17,018 nucleotides of DNA from Legionella genomosp. 1 (GTDB lineage Bacteria; Pseudomonadota; Gammaproteobacteria; Legionellales; Legionellaceae). A model generated the notes under the pieces. It was not told where the DNA came from. It ran no database searches and was given only the letters and a program-made list of their open reading frames with translations. Shown here piece by piece: positions 7,424-14,726 of the stretch (within the stretch, counting starts at the first letter, position 1; every line of letters starts with the position of its first letter). The stretch spans positions 1 through 17,018 of the forward strand of contig CAMDJY010000003.1 of assembly GCA_945901145.1 (NCBI GenBank), in the 5' to 3' direction. Both the position numbers and the translations under genes were made by a program.

Positions 7424-8545
7424 TCAATGGCCCAGGGTATTAAATAAAATACGATGTGAATGAATAGACATTAAGATACCGAAGCTTGCAAGAAAGGTCA
7501 CCATAGCGGTGCCGCCGTAGCTGATGAGCGGAAGTGGGATCCCAACGACAGGTAAAATTCCCATGACCATGCCTATATTTACAAATGCTGAAAAGAAAAA
7601 AGTCATGCATAAGCTTGCGGCCAAAAGCCTGGTATAAGTCGATTGTGCTTCTTTGGCAATGTGTAAACCACGAAGAGAAATTAATACAATTAAAACAATC
7701 AAGATGAAACCACCAAAAAATCCAAACTCTTCACCACTGACTGCAAAAATAAAATCGGTGGCATGCTCAGGTAAGAAGTTGAGATGCGATTGTGTGCCTA
7801 ATAACCAGCCTTTGCCTAAAACACCACCTGAACCGATCGCAATTTTAGACTGAATAATATGATAGCCTGCGCCCAAAGGGTCATGCTCGGGATTTAATAA
7901 GGTAATAATGCGTTGCTTTTGATATTCATGCAGAATATGCCACAAAAATGGTGCGGCTAATCCGGTGATGATCATTAAAAACACAACAATGCGCAAACGA
8001 ATACCAGCTAAAAAAATAACAACGATACCACCCATTGCCACCATAATTGCGGTACCTAAATCCGGTTGTTTGGCGATGAGTAGGGTCGGGATGAAAATGA
8101 AGAGAGAGACCATGATCAGTGATTTTAAGTCAATGGGTAATGGTTTACGATCCAAATACCACGCTGCCATCATTGGAACAGCGAGTTTCATCATTTCTGA
8201 AGGTTGAAATCGAAAAAAACCAAAATCCAGCCAGCGTTGAGCGCCTTTACCGATTTTACCCATGAGCATGACTGCGATGAGCAAGAGTAAGCCGATGGTG
8301 TAAATTGATGGGGTCCAGCGTTTATATTTATGTGGTGGGATAAATGCAAAAATGATCATAATACTTAGCGCTAAAATGAGTCTCAGCATTTGGCGTAGGA
8401 TCATGCTTATATTTTGATTAGATGCGCTATATAAAATAAACATGCCACACACAATCATCATGAATAACAAAGCTAATAGGGGTAAATCAATATGTAAGGA
8501 CTTGCCGGTGAGTCGATACTTTGGGCTGTTGTTATGACGATTCAT
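7424..8545 (-). CDS. mrdB: Rod-shape-determining SEDS glycosyltransferase RodA
   Basis: Multi-pass membrane peptidoglycan polymerase of the elongasome and partner of PBP2. From the ATG at 8545 the product is 373 residues (E. coli RodA is 370) with about 10 membrane helices. SEDS residues line up with E. coli numbering: E117 in FQPSEMMK (E114) and D264 in EHATDFIFAV (D262). GIPLPLISYGG closes the last third. The start at 8545 is preferred over an in-frame ATG at 8581 because MNRHNNSPKYRLTGKSLHID fits the family N-terminus. It overlaps the end of mrdA by 14 bases, consistent with coupling to PBP2 synthesis. A weak purine stretch is the only ribosome site. Confidence 0.93.
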   Translation of the reverse strand: MNRHNNSPKYRLTGKSLHIDLPLLALLFMMIVCGMFILYSASNQNISMILRQMLRLILALSIMIIFAFIPPHKYKRWTPSIYTIGLLLLIAVMLMGKIGKGAQRWLDFGFFRFQPSEMMKLAVPMMAAWYLDRKPLPIDLKSLIMVSLFIFIPTLLIAKQPDLGTAIMVAMGGIVVIFLAGIRLRIVVFLMIITGLAAPFLWHILHEYQKQRIITLLNPEHDPLGAGYHIIQSKIAIGSGGVLGKGWLLGTQSHLNFLPEHATDFIFAVSGEEFGFFGGFILIVLIVLISLRGLHIAKEAQSTYTRLLAASLCMTFFFSAFVNIGMVMGILPVVGIPLPLISYGGTAMVTFLASFGILMSIHSHRILFNTLGH

Positions 8546-10394
8546 GCTGTTTTTCTCTTGAAAGTTGAAAATACGCATCAAATATTTGTCGTGCGATTTG
8601 CGGCGCAGTTAATTCATGTTCAACCACAATGGCAATGGCGACCTCAGGGTTTTCAACAGGCGCAAATGCGATGAATACCGAATGATCTTTGAGTGCATCT
8701 GGAACAACGGGTTGATTGCGTTTTTTTTCGTCTTGACTCAAACTAAATACTTGAGCCGTGCCGGTCTTCGCTGCAACCGTATAAGTCGCATTTCGACCAA
8801 ATCGGCTGCCTGCAGTGCCCTCAGGGCTCATTACCACGGCTTGCATAGCATCAATAATGAGACTCCAAGCCTCAGTGTTTTTTAATTGGATGGGATATTC
8901 TTCAATGCCTTTATAATGGGTCTTATGACCTTGTTCATCCATGATTTTTCCTAAAAAATGTGGGCGAAAGCGGTGGCCTTGTTGACTAAGTGCTGCGGTG
9001 GCATTTGCAAGTTGTAGTGGTGACGCAAGCATAAATCCCTGGCCAATTGAGGTAATGAGCGTATCTCCTGGATACCAAGGGAGTCCTTTACTTTGGCGTT
9101 TCCAATAGGGGTTAGGCACTAAACCGGGTGCTTCTTCTTTTAAATCGATATGGGTTAATTGTCCAAATCCAAATTGAACTAAGATGTCTTCAATGGCACG
9201 AATGCCAATTTTATTTCCAAGCTGATAAAAATAAGTATCGCATGACACGGTAATTGCGCGTTTTAAATTCATAATGCCGTGTCCGCCCCGTTTCCAATCC
9301 CGGTAAGCATGTTGAACGCCTGGTAAGCGGTACCAGCCTGGATCATAAATTTTGGTAGTTGGCGTAATGGCTCCTTTTTCAAGTCCGGCGAGTCCTATAA
9401 ATGGTTTGACTGGCGATGCGGGTGGGTAAAGTCCACGCACAGCACGATTGTATAAAGGCTTGTCTTCAGATGCCATGAGGCGTTGATAATCTTTTTGTCC
9501 AATCCCGCGTACAAAATGGTTGGGATCATAGCTCGGTGAGCTCACCATGGCTAAAATGTCACCATGATGTGCGCGCATCAGAACAATGGCGCCGCGCTTG
9601 CCTTGCATTGCATCGTGTGCAATTTTCTGTAAACGTGCATCAAGTGTCAGATAGAGTTTTTTACCAGAGATGGGTGCTTGTTTATTTAAAGTTCTTAAAG
9701 TTCTGCCGCTGACATCGGTTTCCACTTGTTGATAACCAATTTGACCGTGTAAAATATCTTCGTAAAAACGTTCGATACCGCCCTTGCCAATAAAATTAGT
9801 GGCACGATATTGTGTGCTATTGACTTGCTTGAGTTCATCAAGATTAATGCGACCAACATAACCCAATACGTGTGCAGTCACTTCACCTAAAGGATAGTAT
9901 CTTAACAGACGAGCTGTAATGTTTACGCCTGGAAATTGATATTGATGGCTGGAAAAGATAGCAACCTCTTCCATAGTTAACTTGAGTTTTAAGGGAATGG
10001 CAACATAGCTACGATTTTGTTTACGCATACGTGTGAACGTATCAATATCTTCCTCAGTGATTGAGGGTAGTAACTTTTTTAACTGGTCTAAGGTTTCATC
10101 GATATTCTGAACCCGCTCGGGGGTAATTTCTAACACATAGACGGCAATATTATCGGCCAGTACCACGCCATTTCTATCAAAAATGATTCCACGAGGTGGT
10201 GCTATTGGAATAATGCTCATTTGGTTTTTAAGGGACAAAGTCGCATATCTTTTATATTCTGAGAATTGTAAATAAGCAAGGCGTAATATTAGAATCAGCG
10301 AGCAAGCAATGACCGTACCGACTAAGAGACTTAAGCGAACATGGTGTAATTCCGATTCAGAATGATGACGCAACACAGGTTGATTTATACGCAT
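8532..10394 (-). CDS. mrdA: Penicillin-binding protein 2, elongasome transpeptidase
   Basis: D,D-transpeptidase that cross-links peptidoglycan during rod elongation, anchored by one N-terminal helix (about 20-42). From the ATG at 10394 the product is 620 residues. The pedestal domain begins with APPRGIIFDRNG (65-76). The transpeptidase motifs are S327-x-x-K330 (written SPVK), S384-C-D386 and K543-T-G, nearly the same numbering as E. coli PBP2 (S330, K544). An in-frame ATG at 10484 would add 30 unlike-family residues and lies upstream of the consensus TATAAT, so it is rejected. There is no clear Shine-Dalgarno at 10394. The small variation at the active site (PPASPVKP where PPGSTVKP is usual) keeps the catalytic Ser and Lys. 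Confidence 0.94.
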   Translation of the reverse strand: MRINQPVLRHHSESELHHVRLSLLVGTVIACSLILILRLAYLQFSEYKRYATLSLKNQMSIIPIAPPRGIIFDRNGVVLADNIAVYVLEITPERVQNIDETLDQLKKLLPSITEEDIDTFTRMRKQNRSYVAIPLKLKLTMEEVAIFSSHQYQFPGVNITARLLRYYPLGEVTAHVLGYVGRINLDELKQVNSTQYRATNFIGKGGIERFYEDILHGQIGYQQVETDVSGRTLRTLNKQAPISGKKLYLTLDARLQKIAHDAMQGKRGAIVLMRAHHGDILAMVSSPSYDPNHFVRGIGQKDYQRLMASEDKPLYNRAVRGLYPPASPVKPFIGLAGLEKGAITPTTKIYDPGWYRLPGVQHAYRDWKRGGHGIMNLKRAITVSCDTYFYQLGNKIGIRAIEDILVQFGFGQLTHIDLKEEAPGLVPNPYWKRQSKGLPWYPGDTLITSIGQGFMLASPLQLANATAALSQQGHRFRPHFLGKIMDEQGHKTHYKGIEEYPIQLKNTEAWSLIIDAMQAVVMSPEGTAGSRFGRNATYTVAAKTGTAQVFSLSQDEKKRNQPVVPDALKDHSVFIAFAPVENPEVAIAIVVEHELTAPQIARQIFDAYFQLSREKQHESS

Positions 10395-10472
10395 AGTTTT
10401 TTGCAAGCAGACCTTGTAATCACACCCAACTGTTGTCGACAAGTAGATGCTGGTTGAGTATAAAACTAAGTC

Positions 10473-10500
10473 ATTATAGCGCATGACTTCTTGATATAAA
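10473..10500 (-). promoter_or_regulatory. Candidate sigma-70 promoter for mrdA-mrdB
   Basis: On the minus strand TTTATA (10500-10495, 4 of 6), a 16-base spacer and a consensus TATAAT (10478-10473). Initiation near 10466 leaves a leader of about 70 bases before the ATG at 10394, which fits the shorter PBP2 start. Confidence 0.5.
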
Positions 10501-10578
10501 AATATTAAATAAGCAAATAGTGCTAATTAATTTTACAATCTGGCCGATAAATAAAGAAACACAACGGAGGATTGTATC

Positions 10579-11139
10579 ATGAACAAAGAATTAATGCTGA
10601 TTCCAGCTTGTATCATACTGACTTCCTGCGCGACAACAGATCGTTCAGTCCCGATCGTTGATGATGGGGGGCATACGCACTATACCATGGCTTATACGGC
10701 GGACTCCAAAGGGAGTGATTACTTCCCTGAATCACGTCCTGCAACTGGTCGAAAAGTGTTTATTTTTGACCCGAACGCGACTGCTTGGGCGGCTTATGAC
10801 GCCAAAGGTCATTTAGTCGAGACCGGTAGTGCCTCAGGGGGCAAAGAATATTGTGATGATATAGGACGTGGCTGTCATACCGTGACTGGTACGTTCCGTG
10901 TCTATTCAAAGAAAGGGGAAGATTGTAAGTCCAGTGTTTATCCGATTGAGACGCATGGTGGGGCTCGGATGCCATATTGCATGCACTTTTATCAAGGATA
11001 TTCGATTCATGCAGCCTATGAAGTACCTGATTATAATGCGAGTCATGGATGTATTCGTGTCCTTCCCAGTGCCGCAAAATGGTTGAATGAAAACTTTGTT
11101 GATGTTGGAACCACAGTTATCGTTAAGCCTTATAACTAA
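10579..11139 (+). CDS. L,D-transpeptidase (YkuD) lipoprotein, EnhA-like
   Basis: The N-terminus is a lipoprotein signal with lipobox LTSC (14-17), so the protein should be lipidated at C17 and held in the periplasm. The YkuD catalytic motif SHGCIRV is at 155-161 with nucleophile C158, supported by H144 and H156. The family makes 3-3 cross-links or attaches proteins to peptidoglycan. The region CDDIGRGCHTVTGTFRVYSK and the later MPYCMHFYQGYSIHA resemble Legionella EnhA (enhanced entry) proteins from memory. Four extra cysteines (92, 99, 116, 134) could form periplasmic disulfides. GGAGG (10566-10570) lies 8 bases before the ATG. It diverges from mrdA and ends in a strong terminator whose stem includes part of the stop codon. 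Confidence 0.9.
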   Translation: MNKELMLIPACIILTSCATTDRSVPIVDDGGHTHYTMAYTADSKGSDYFPESRPATGRKVFIFDPNATAWAAYDAKGHLVETGSASGGKEYCDDIGRGCHTVTGTFRVYSKKGEDCKSSVYPIETHGGARMPYCMHFYQGYSIHAAYEVPDYNASHGCIRVLPSAAKWLNENFVDVGTTVIVKPYN

Positions 11140-11182
11140 GCATCAATGGGATTGGTTTCCCATTGATGCTTTTAGATTTTTC
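11138..11182 (+). terminator. Rho-independent terminator after the L,D-transpeptidase gene
   Basis: A perfect 14-bp stem, AAGCATCAATGGGA (11138-11151) with TCCCATTGATGCTT (11158-11171), and a 6-base loop TTGGTT. It is followed by a T-rich run (TTAGATTTTTC). The last two bases of the TAA stop codon are the first two of the stem. Confidence 0.88.
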
Positions 11183-11224
11183 TGTAGAATCAAATCATAT
11201 TCGCTGCATGAAGTTGATTCTCTT

Positions 11225-12106
11225 ATGAAAAAAAATAAATCAAAATCACCGCGTCTTTTAGATGCACCCTTATATTCTATTTGGCAAGCACTTTACCTTG
11301 CGTTTTTTTCGCCCACACTTTATGTGGATGTTGTTAAGCGTTGGCGTGGGATGGTGGTGAGATATCTGTTCTTACTCATTGCTTGCGCGACGCTACCTTT
11401 TTCATTGCGTCTTATGTTGGTGTTAGACCAGTATCTGCATGAACAGTTGATTGTCCCTATGCAAACCTTGCCGCCTTTATCTATTCAGCAAGGTGAAATT
11501 TCTTTTGAACATTTGATGCCTTATACATTATCAAATAAAACTGGAGATATTGTCACCATTGTAGATACAACCGGGCGCATTAACGTGATTAATCCAGGGG
11601 ATTACCCAAAATTATCTTGGCTGATTACGAAAAATAAAATGTATTTTAGAAATCCGCCATTGAATTTGTTTACACATTTGGCGGAACATCATCAGTATTC
11701 TAAAATATTAGAGGAGCCGCTTGATCCTGATTTAACTGGAGTTTTTCGTGGGCAAGATTTTTTAGAGACTTATCATGTGCTCAGGCTGACACGATTCATC
11801 GTTTGGTCAGTTTATCCCTGTATGGTGATGTTTTTTTTCATGCTGGTTGTGAGTTTTTTATTGCCTATGGCTTGGGCGGCTCAATTGTTTGCACAGATGT
11901 TATTTAAAATTAAATTATCTTATGTTCAAGCGTTTCGATTATTAATCATCGCATCAACCGCACCGATTACTATTGCTTTTGGTTTGATGGCAATAGACAA
12001 AATTTTTCCAGGTACCGGATTTATTTATATTCTCCTCTTGTCAGCTTATTTTTCATTGGGCATGATTGCATTCAAACATGCTAATAGGAAAATGGTATTG
12101 ATTTAA
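11225..12106 (+). CDS. Membrane protein, DUF1189-like, unknown function
   Basis: The 293-residue product has one hydrophobic helix near residues 38-60 (YLFLLIACATLPFSL). A soluble, probably extracytoplasmic part of about 130 residues follows, then three or four more helices (WSVYPCMVMFFFMLVV, ASTAPITIAFGLMAI, IYILLLSAYFSLGMI). The layout and the LSYVQAFRLLIIASTAP segment recall the DUF1189 family, whose role I do not know. The ATG at 11225 is chosen because the frame upstream of it crosses the terminator at 11138-11182. The ribosome site is weak. A possible promoter is TTGATG (11164-11169) and TAGAAT (11185-11190), but the spacer is only 15 bases. Confidence 0.7.
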   Translation: MKKNKSKSPRLLDAPLYSIWQALYLAFFSPTLYVDVVKRWRGMVVRYLFLLIACATLPFSLRLMLVLDQYLHEQLIVPMQTLPPLSIQQGEISFEHLMPYTLSNKTGDIVTIVDTTGRINVINPGDYPKLSWLITKNKMYFRNPPLNLFTHLAEHHQYSKILEEPLDPDLTGVFRGQDFLETYHVLRLTRFIVWSVYPCMVMFFFMLVVSFLLPMAWAAQLFAQMLFKIKLSYVQAFRLLIIASTAPITIAFGLMAIDKIFPGTGFIYILLLSAYFSLGMIAFKHANRKMVLI

Positions 12107-12126
12107 TTAATGCACTTATGTACAAT
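12098..12126 (+). promoter_or_regulatory. Candidate promoter for the J-domain repeat protein
   Basis: TTGATT (12098-12103, 4 of 6), a 17-base spacer and TACAAT (12121-12126, 5 of 6). The -35 box lies in the last codons of the DUF1189-like gene. Initiation near 12133 would give a leader of about 23 bases. Confidence 0.45.
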
Positions 12127-12155
12127 TAGTCTACATTTTTTGGGAGTTGTATACC

Positions 12156-13289
12156 ATGGCTTCAGAATTAAAAATTACTCAAGAACATCAGAAATACCTG
12201 AAAATATTGGGTATTACAGCGCGTAATGGTGACATGATTACGTCGGATAATGTAACTAAAGCATATAAAAAACAAGCGCGTAACGCTCATCCAGATAAAG
12301 GGGGCTCAGCTCAAAAATTTACTGATCTTAAAGATGCTCTTGAGAAGATGCAGCAGGCGTTTAATACTGTTGAAAATCATGGTCATGGCATTAACGCATG
12401 GTGGCATGCAACTAACACGCACAGGAGTAGATTCGGGGCTAATTTCTGGGCTGAAGTCGACCCAAAAAGCACAGAAACAAAAAAGCAGGAACAGCGCAAG
12501 GTTGATGGACTCCAAGACTTAATTGCTGCTGGTAAAATGAGTGAAATGTCAGTTAGAGTTCTTAACGACAAAGATTTCAACAGGATTAAAGCATTTAAAG
12601 ACTTAATTCTTGCTAATATCATCGATGCTTGGCGGGTTCGTTTTCATAGTGACAGTGATTTAAATAAGTACAGAGTATTTAAAGACTTCATTTGTGCTCG
12701 TAAACTCAGCACCATAGAGGCTTGCTTTCTTGAGATCAGTCATTTAGATAAGATGAACGGACTTAAAGACTTAATTTTTGCTGATAAAATGCGTGCTTTT
12801 GAAGTTAAATATCTTAGTGACCATCAGTTCGATAAGATTAAATCAGCCAAAGACTTAATTCTTGCAGGTAAAATTAGTTTTTATCAAGTTAAAGTTAGAA
12901 ATGATGAAGCTTTCTTATCTGCCTTTGATGATACCTTGCATCGTATGAGACAAACAAATGCATCTCAACCGGATAAAGTCTATGGTGAGCCAGGTAAAAA
13001 ACTGCATGATGACTTAAAAAAGACCCGAGATGAGTTTCTTAGAACTGGAGATTCAGATAAGTTTATTCATAACGCTAAAAAACATGTCAGAAAAGCTGAG
13101 CCTGTGCTTAACAAAAGTCCTGTATGGAAGCAGTTTTTGCTGGATATTTTGAATGCACTGATCTTTATTGCCACCTTGGGTATTTCTTATCTTGTTACGG
13201 GTCGATTGAGATTATTTAGCGCAGAACCTCAAGTAGCACAGACGCATGGCGTTAACTCCGTCAAACCAGGCCTCTCGCCAGCAAGTTAA
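12156..13289 (+). CDS. J-domain protein with five 28-residue repeats and a hydrophobic segment near the C-terminus; candidate effector
   Basis: The 377-residue product begins with a J domain (about 9-72): a short helix I, basic helix II (KAYKKQARNA), the HPD motif at 45-47 and helix III to about 70. HPD is the site that stimulates Hsp70 ATPase. There is no Gly/Phe region and no zinc centre, so it is a class III J-protein rather than DnaJ. Residues 120-259 are five tandem 28-residue units, helical in character. A charged stretch (272-320) precedes one hydrophobic segment (about 327-347) and a polar tail of about 25 residues. ATG 12156 has GGGAG 9 bases upstream. I do not recognise an orthologue. 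A Dot/Icm-type effector role is inferred only from the apparent lineage and architecture; no acidic E-block is visible in the tail. Confidence 0.85.
   Translation: MASELKITQEHQKYLKILGITARNGDMITSDNVTKAYKKQARNAHPDKGGSAQKFTDLKDALEKMQQAFNTVENHGHGINAWWHATNTHRSRFGANFWAEVDPKSTETKKQEQRKVDGLQDLIAAGKMSEMSVRVLNDKDFNRIKAFKDLILANIIDAWRVRFHSDSDLNKYRVFKDFICARKLSTIEACFLEISHLDKMNGLKDLIFADKMRAFEVKYLSDHQFDKIKSAKDLILAGKISFYQVKVRNDEAFLSAFDDTLHRMRQTNASQPDKVYGEPGKKLHDDLKKTRDEFLRTGDSDKFIHNAKKHVRKAEPVLNKSPVWKQFLLDILNALIFIATLGISYLVTGRLRLFSAEPQVAQTHGVNSVKPGLSPAS
12513..12932 (+). repeat. Five tandem 84-bp coding repeats (28 residues each)
   Basis: Units start at 12513, 12597, 12681, 12765 and 12849. The Asp-[Leu/Phe]-Ile core recurs at residues 121, 149, 177, 205 and 233, an exact 28-residue period without insertions. 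Unit positions: K/Q at 1, D at 2, L/F at 3, I at 4, A at 6 in all five, K at 8 in four, V at 14 in four, D at 19 in four, and F or L at 22. The DNA around the core (AAAGACTTAATT) is nearly the same in units 2, 4 and 5, while the rest of each unit has diverged. Confidence 0.9.
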
Positions 13290-13291
13290 GC

Positions 13292-14701
13292 TTATTTACT
13301 GTATGGATTTGATGTAGGTTGGGCCTTTGGCCCAACACGTTTCGCTAAACACCAAGGAATGACCACAAATAAAATCAACCCCCCGATTAAAAATCCTTCA
13401 AAAAAACTTAAATTTTGAATCGGAATATCTTGCGGGGGGATAAAGCCGATGATAATTGCAAATAAACAACACAGAAGCCCCGTGAGTGCGACGATCCAGA
13501 TGCCTGGTTTGCCTCCGGGAATTCGATAGGCCCGCGGGCGTTCAGGTTGGCTGTAGCGAAGTTTGATTGCAGCTGCGAACATGAAGACGTAAACCAGTAA
13601 TGCCATTTGTGCGCACATGATGGTTAAAATCCAGTATCCTGCATAAATAGTATCGCTTAAAATGAATACGCTGCTTAATAAAGTCACGATGATGCCTTGA
13701 ACCAACAAAATACGCGTGGGTGCCCCATAGCGATTCATGCGCGTAAACGTCTGTGGAATACAACCATCACGTGCCGAGACCAATAGGCCTTTGGTCGGCC
13801 CAATGATCCACGCAGAAACGCCGCTTAACCCGCCCAAGATAATTAAAACAGCTGTAATTGAGGTCATCCAAGGCATATGATATGCCTTGAAAAATAAATC
13901 ATAGGCATCAATCAGCCCTGAAACAACGTTTAAACTATCTTTAGGCACAACCATCACAATTGCCAGAGAACCTAAGACCAACGTTGAAAAAATAATCAGC
14001 ATGGAATAGAGCAAGGCACGAGGATAATCGCGTTGTGGATTTTTTACTTCTTCGGCATGCATCGCTGACATTTCAATGCCTAATAATCCGAACAGGACGG
14101 CAGAAAATAAAGAGGCATTGCCGAAAGAATTGAGATGAGGTAGCCATTGGATAGGTAAATCGATTGCGAGGGGACGTCCTTGAATAATCCATAAACAACC
14201 TAACACAGTGATGCCAATCATGGGTACGAGCGTTCCAATGAGCGCACCTAAAATACTCACAAATCCTGAGATACGCATGCCAAAGCAATTGAGAAGCGTC
14301 ATCAGCCAAAACAGACTCAGAGACGTTCCTAAAAGATAAATACGATTTTTCGCAAGCTCGGGTATAAATAAATAAGCCATCGTCGTTACGATAAAAACGA
14401 GAATCGTTGGGTACCAGACGACATTGTAGATCCATTGTAACCAAATGGTCATGAATGCAACACGACGTCCAAATGCTTCGCGAACCCAGACATAAAGCCC
14501 ACCGGTACTCGGATAAGCCGTTGCAAGCTCCGCGGCAACGAGCGCTATTGGAATAAAAAATGCGATAGCGGCAAGTAAATAATAAGCAATCAATGAACCC
14601 CCAAGTTGCGCCGATACTGGGAGTGTCCGTAAATTATCCACTGCGATGACGTTAATCATCACGAGTGAAAATACGCTTAATACACGCTTGGATGATGACA
14701 C
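13292..14701 (-). CDS. GadC-like amino-acid antiporter (APC superfamily, glutamate/GABA antiporter family)
   Basis: Inner-membrane amino-acid exchanger with about 12 helices in 469 residues. The N-terminal IAVDNLRTLPVSAQLGGSLI and the AELATAYPSTGGLYVWVREA region are typical of the glutamate:GABA antiporter branch of APC permeases, as is the middle GLLGIEMSAMHAEEVKNPQR. E. coli GadC is longer (511) because of a C-terminal plug that is not evident here. The substrate pair cannot be told from sequence. The start is GTG at 14701, chosen because AAGGA (14715-14711) lies 9 bases upstream. It follows asnS by 25 bases and is probably cotranscribed. Its stop is 2 bases from the end of the opposing J-domain gene. 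Confidence 0.88.
   Translation of the reverse strand: MSSSKRVLSVFSLVMINVIAVDNLRTLPVSAQLGGSLIAYYLLAAIAFFIPIALVAAELATAYPSTGGLYVWVREAFGRRVAFMTIWLQWIYNVVWYPTILVFIVTTMAYLFIPELAKNRIYLLGTSLSLFWLMTLLNCFGMRISGFVSILGALIGTLVPMIGITVLGCLWIIQGRPLAIDLPIQWLPHLNSFGNASLFSAVLFGLLGIEMSAMHAEEVKNPQRDYPRALLYSMLIIFSTLVLGSLAIVMVVPKDSLNVVSGLIDAYDLFFKAYHMPWMTSITAVLIILGGLSGVSAWIIGPTKGLLVSARDGCIPQTFTRMNRYGAPTRILLVQGIIVTLLSSVFILSDTIYAGYWILTIMCAQMALLVYVFMFAAAIKLRYSQPERPRAYRIPGGKPGIWIVALTGLLCCLFAIIIGFIPPQDIPIQNLSFFEGFLIGGLILFVVIPWCLAKRVGPKAQPTSNPYSK
13318..13336. repeat. Perfect GC-rich inverted repeat in the 3' end of the antiporter gene
   Basis: GTTGGGCC (13318-13325), loop TTT, GGCCCAAC (13329-13336). It lies inside the last codons of the antiporter gene and about 29 bases past the stop of the J-domain gene. 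Neither side has a T-run, so it is not a classical intrinsic terminator, but it is the only strong hairpin at this convergent junction. Confidence 0.75.
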
Positions 14702-14726
14702 AGATAAAGATCCTTAAATAATAGCG

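Noticed and set aside
8546..8581. Longer RodA start at 8581
   Set aside because: It would deepen the overlap with mrdA to 50 bases and add residues not typical of RodA; the 8545 start gives the family length and residue numbering.
10394..10484. Longer PBP2 start at 10484, preceded by AAGAAG
   Set aside because: The extra 30 residues do not look like a PBP2 N-terminus, and a consensus TATAAT at 10478-10473 places transcription start downstream of that ATG.
12099..12112. Possible PmrA-type TTAAT box ahead of the J-domain gene (TTTAATTAATG)
   Set aside because: Only an AT-rich partial match with no properly spaced second half, so it is not evidence of PmrA control.
12513..12932. Regular 84-bp repeats as a possible CRISPR or regulatory array
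   Set aside because: They are in frame, encode a 28-residue protein repeat, and have no unique spacers between identical repeats.
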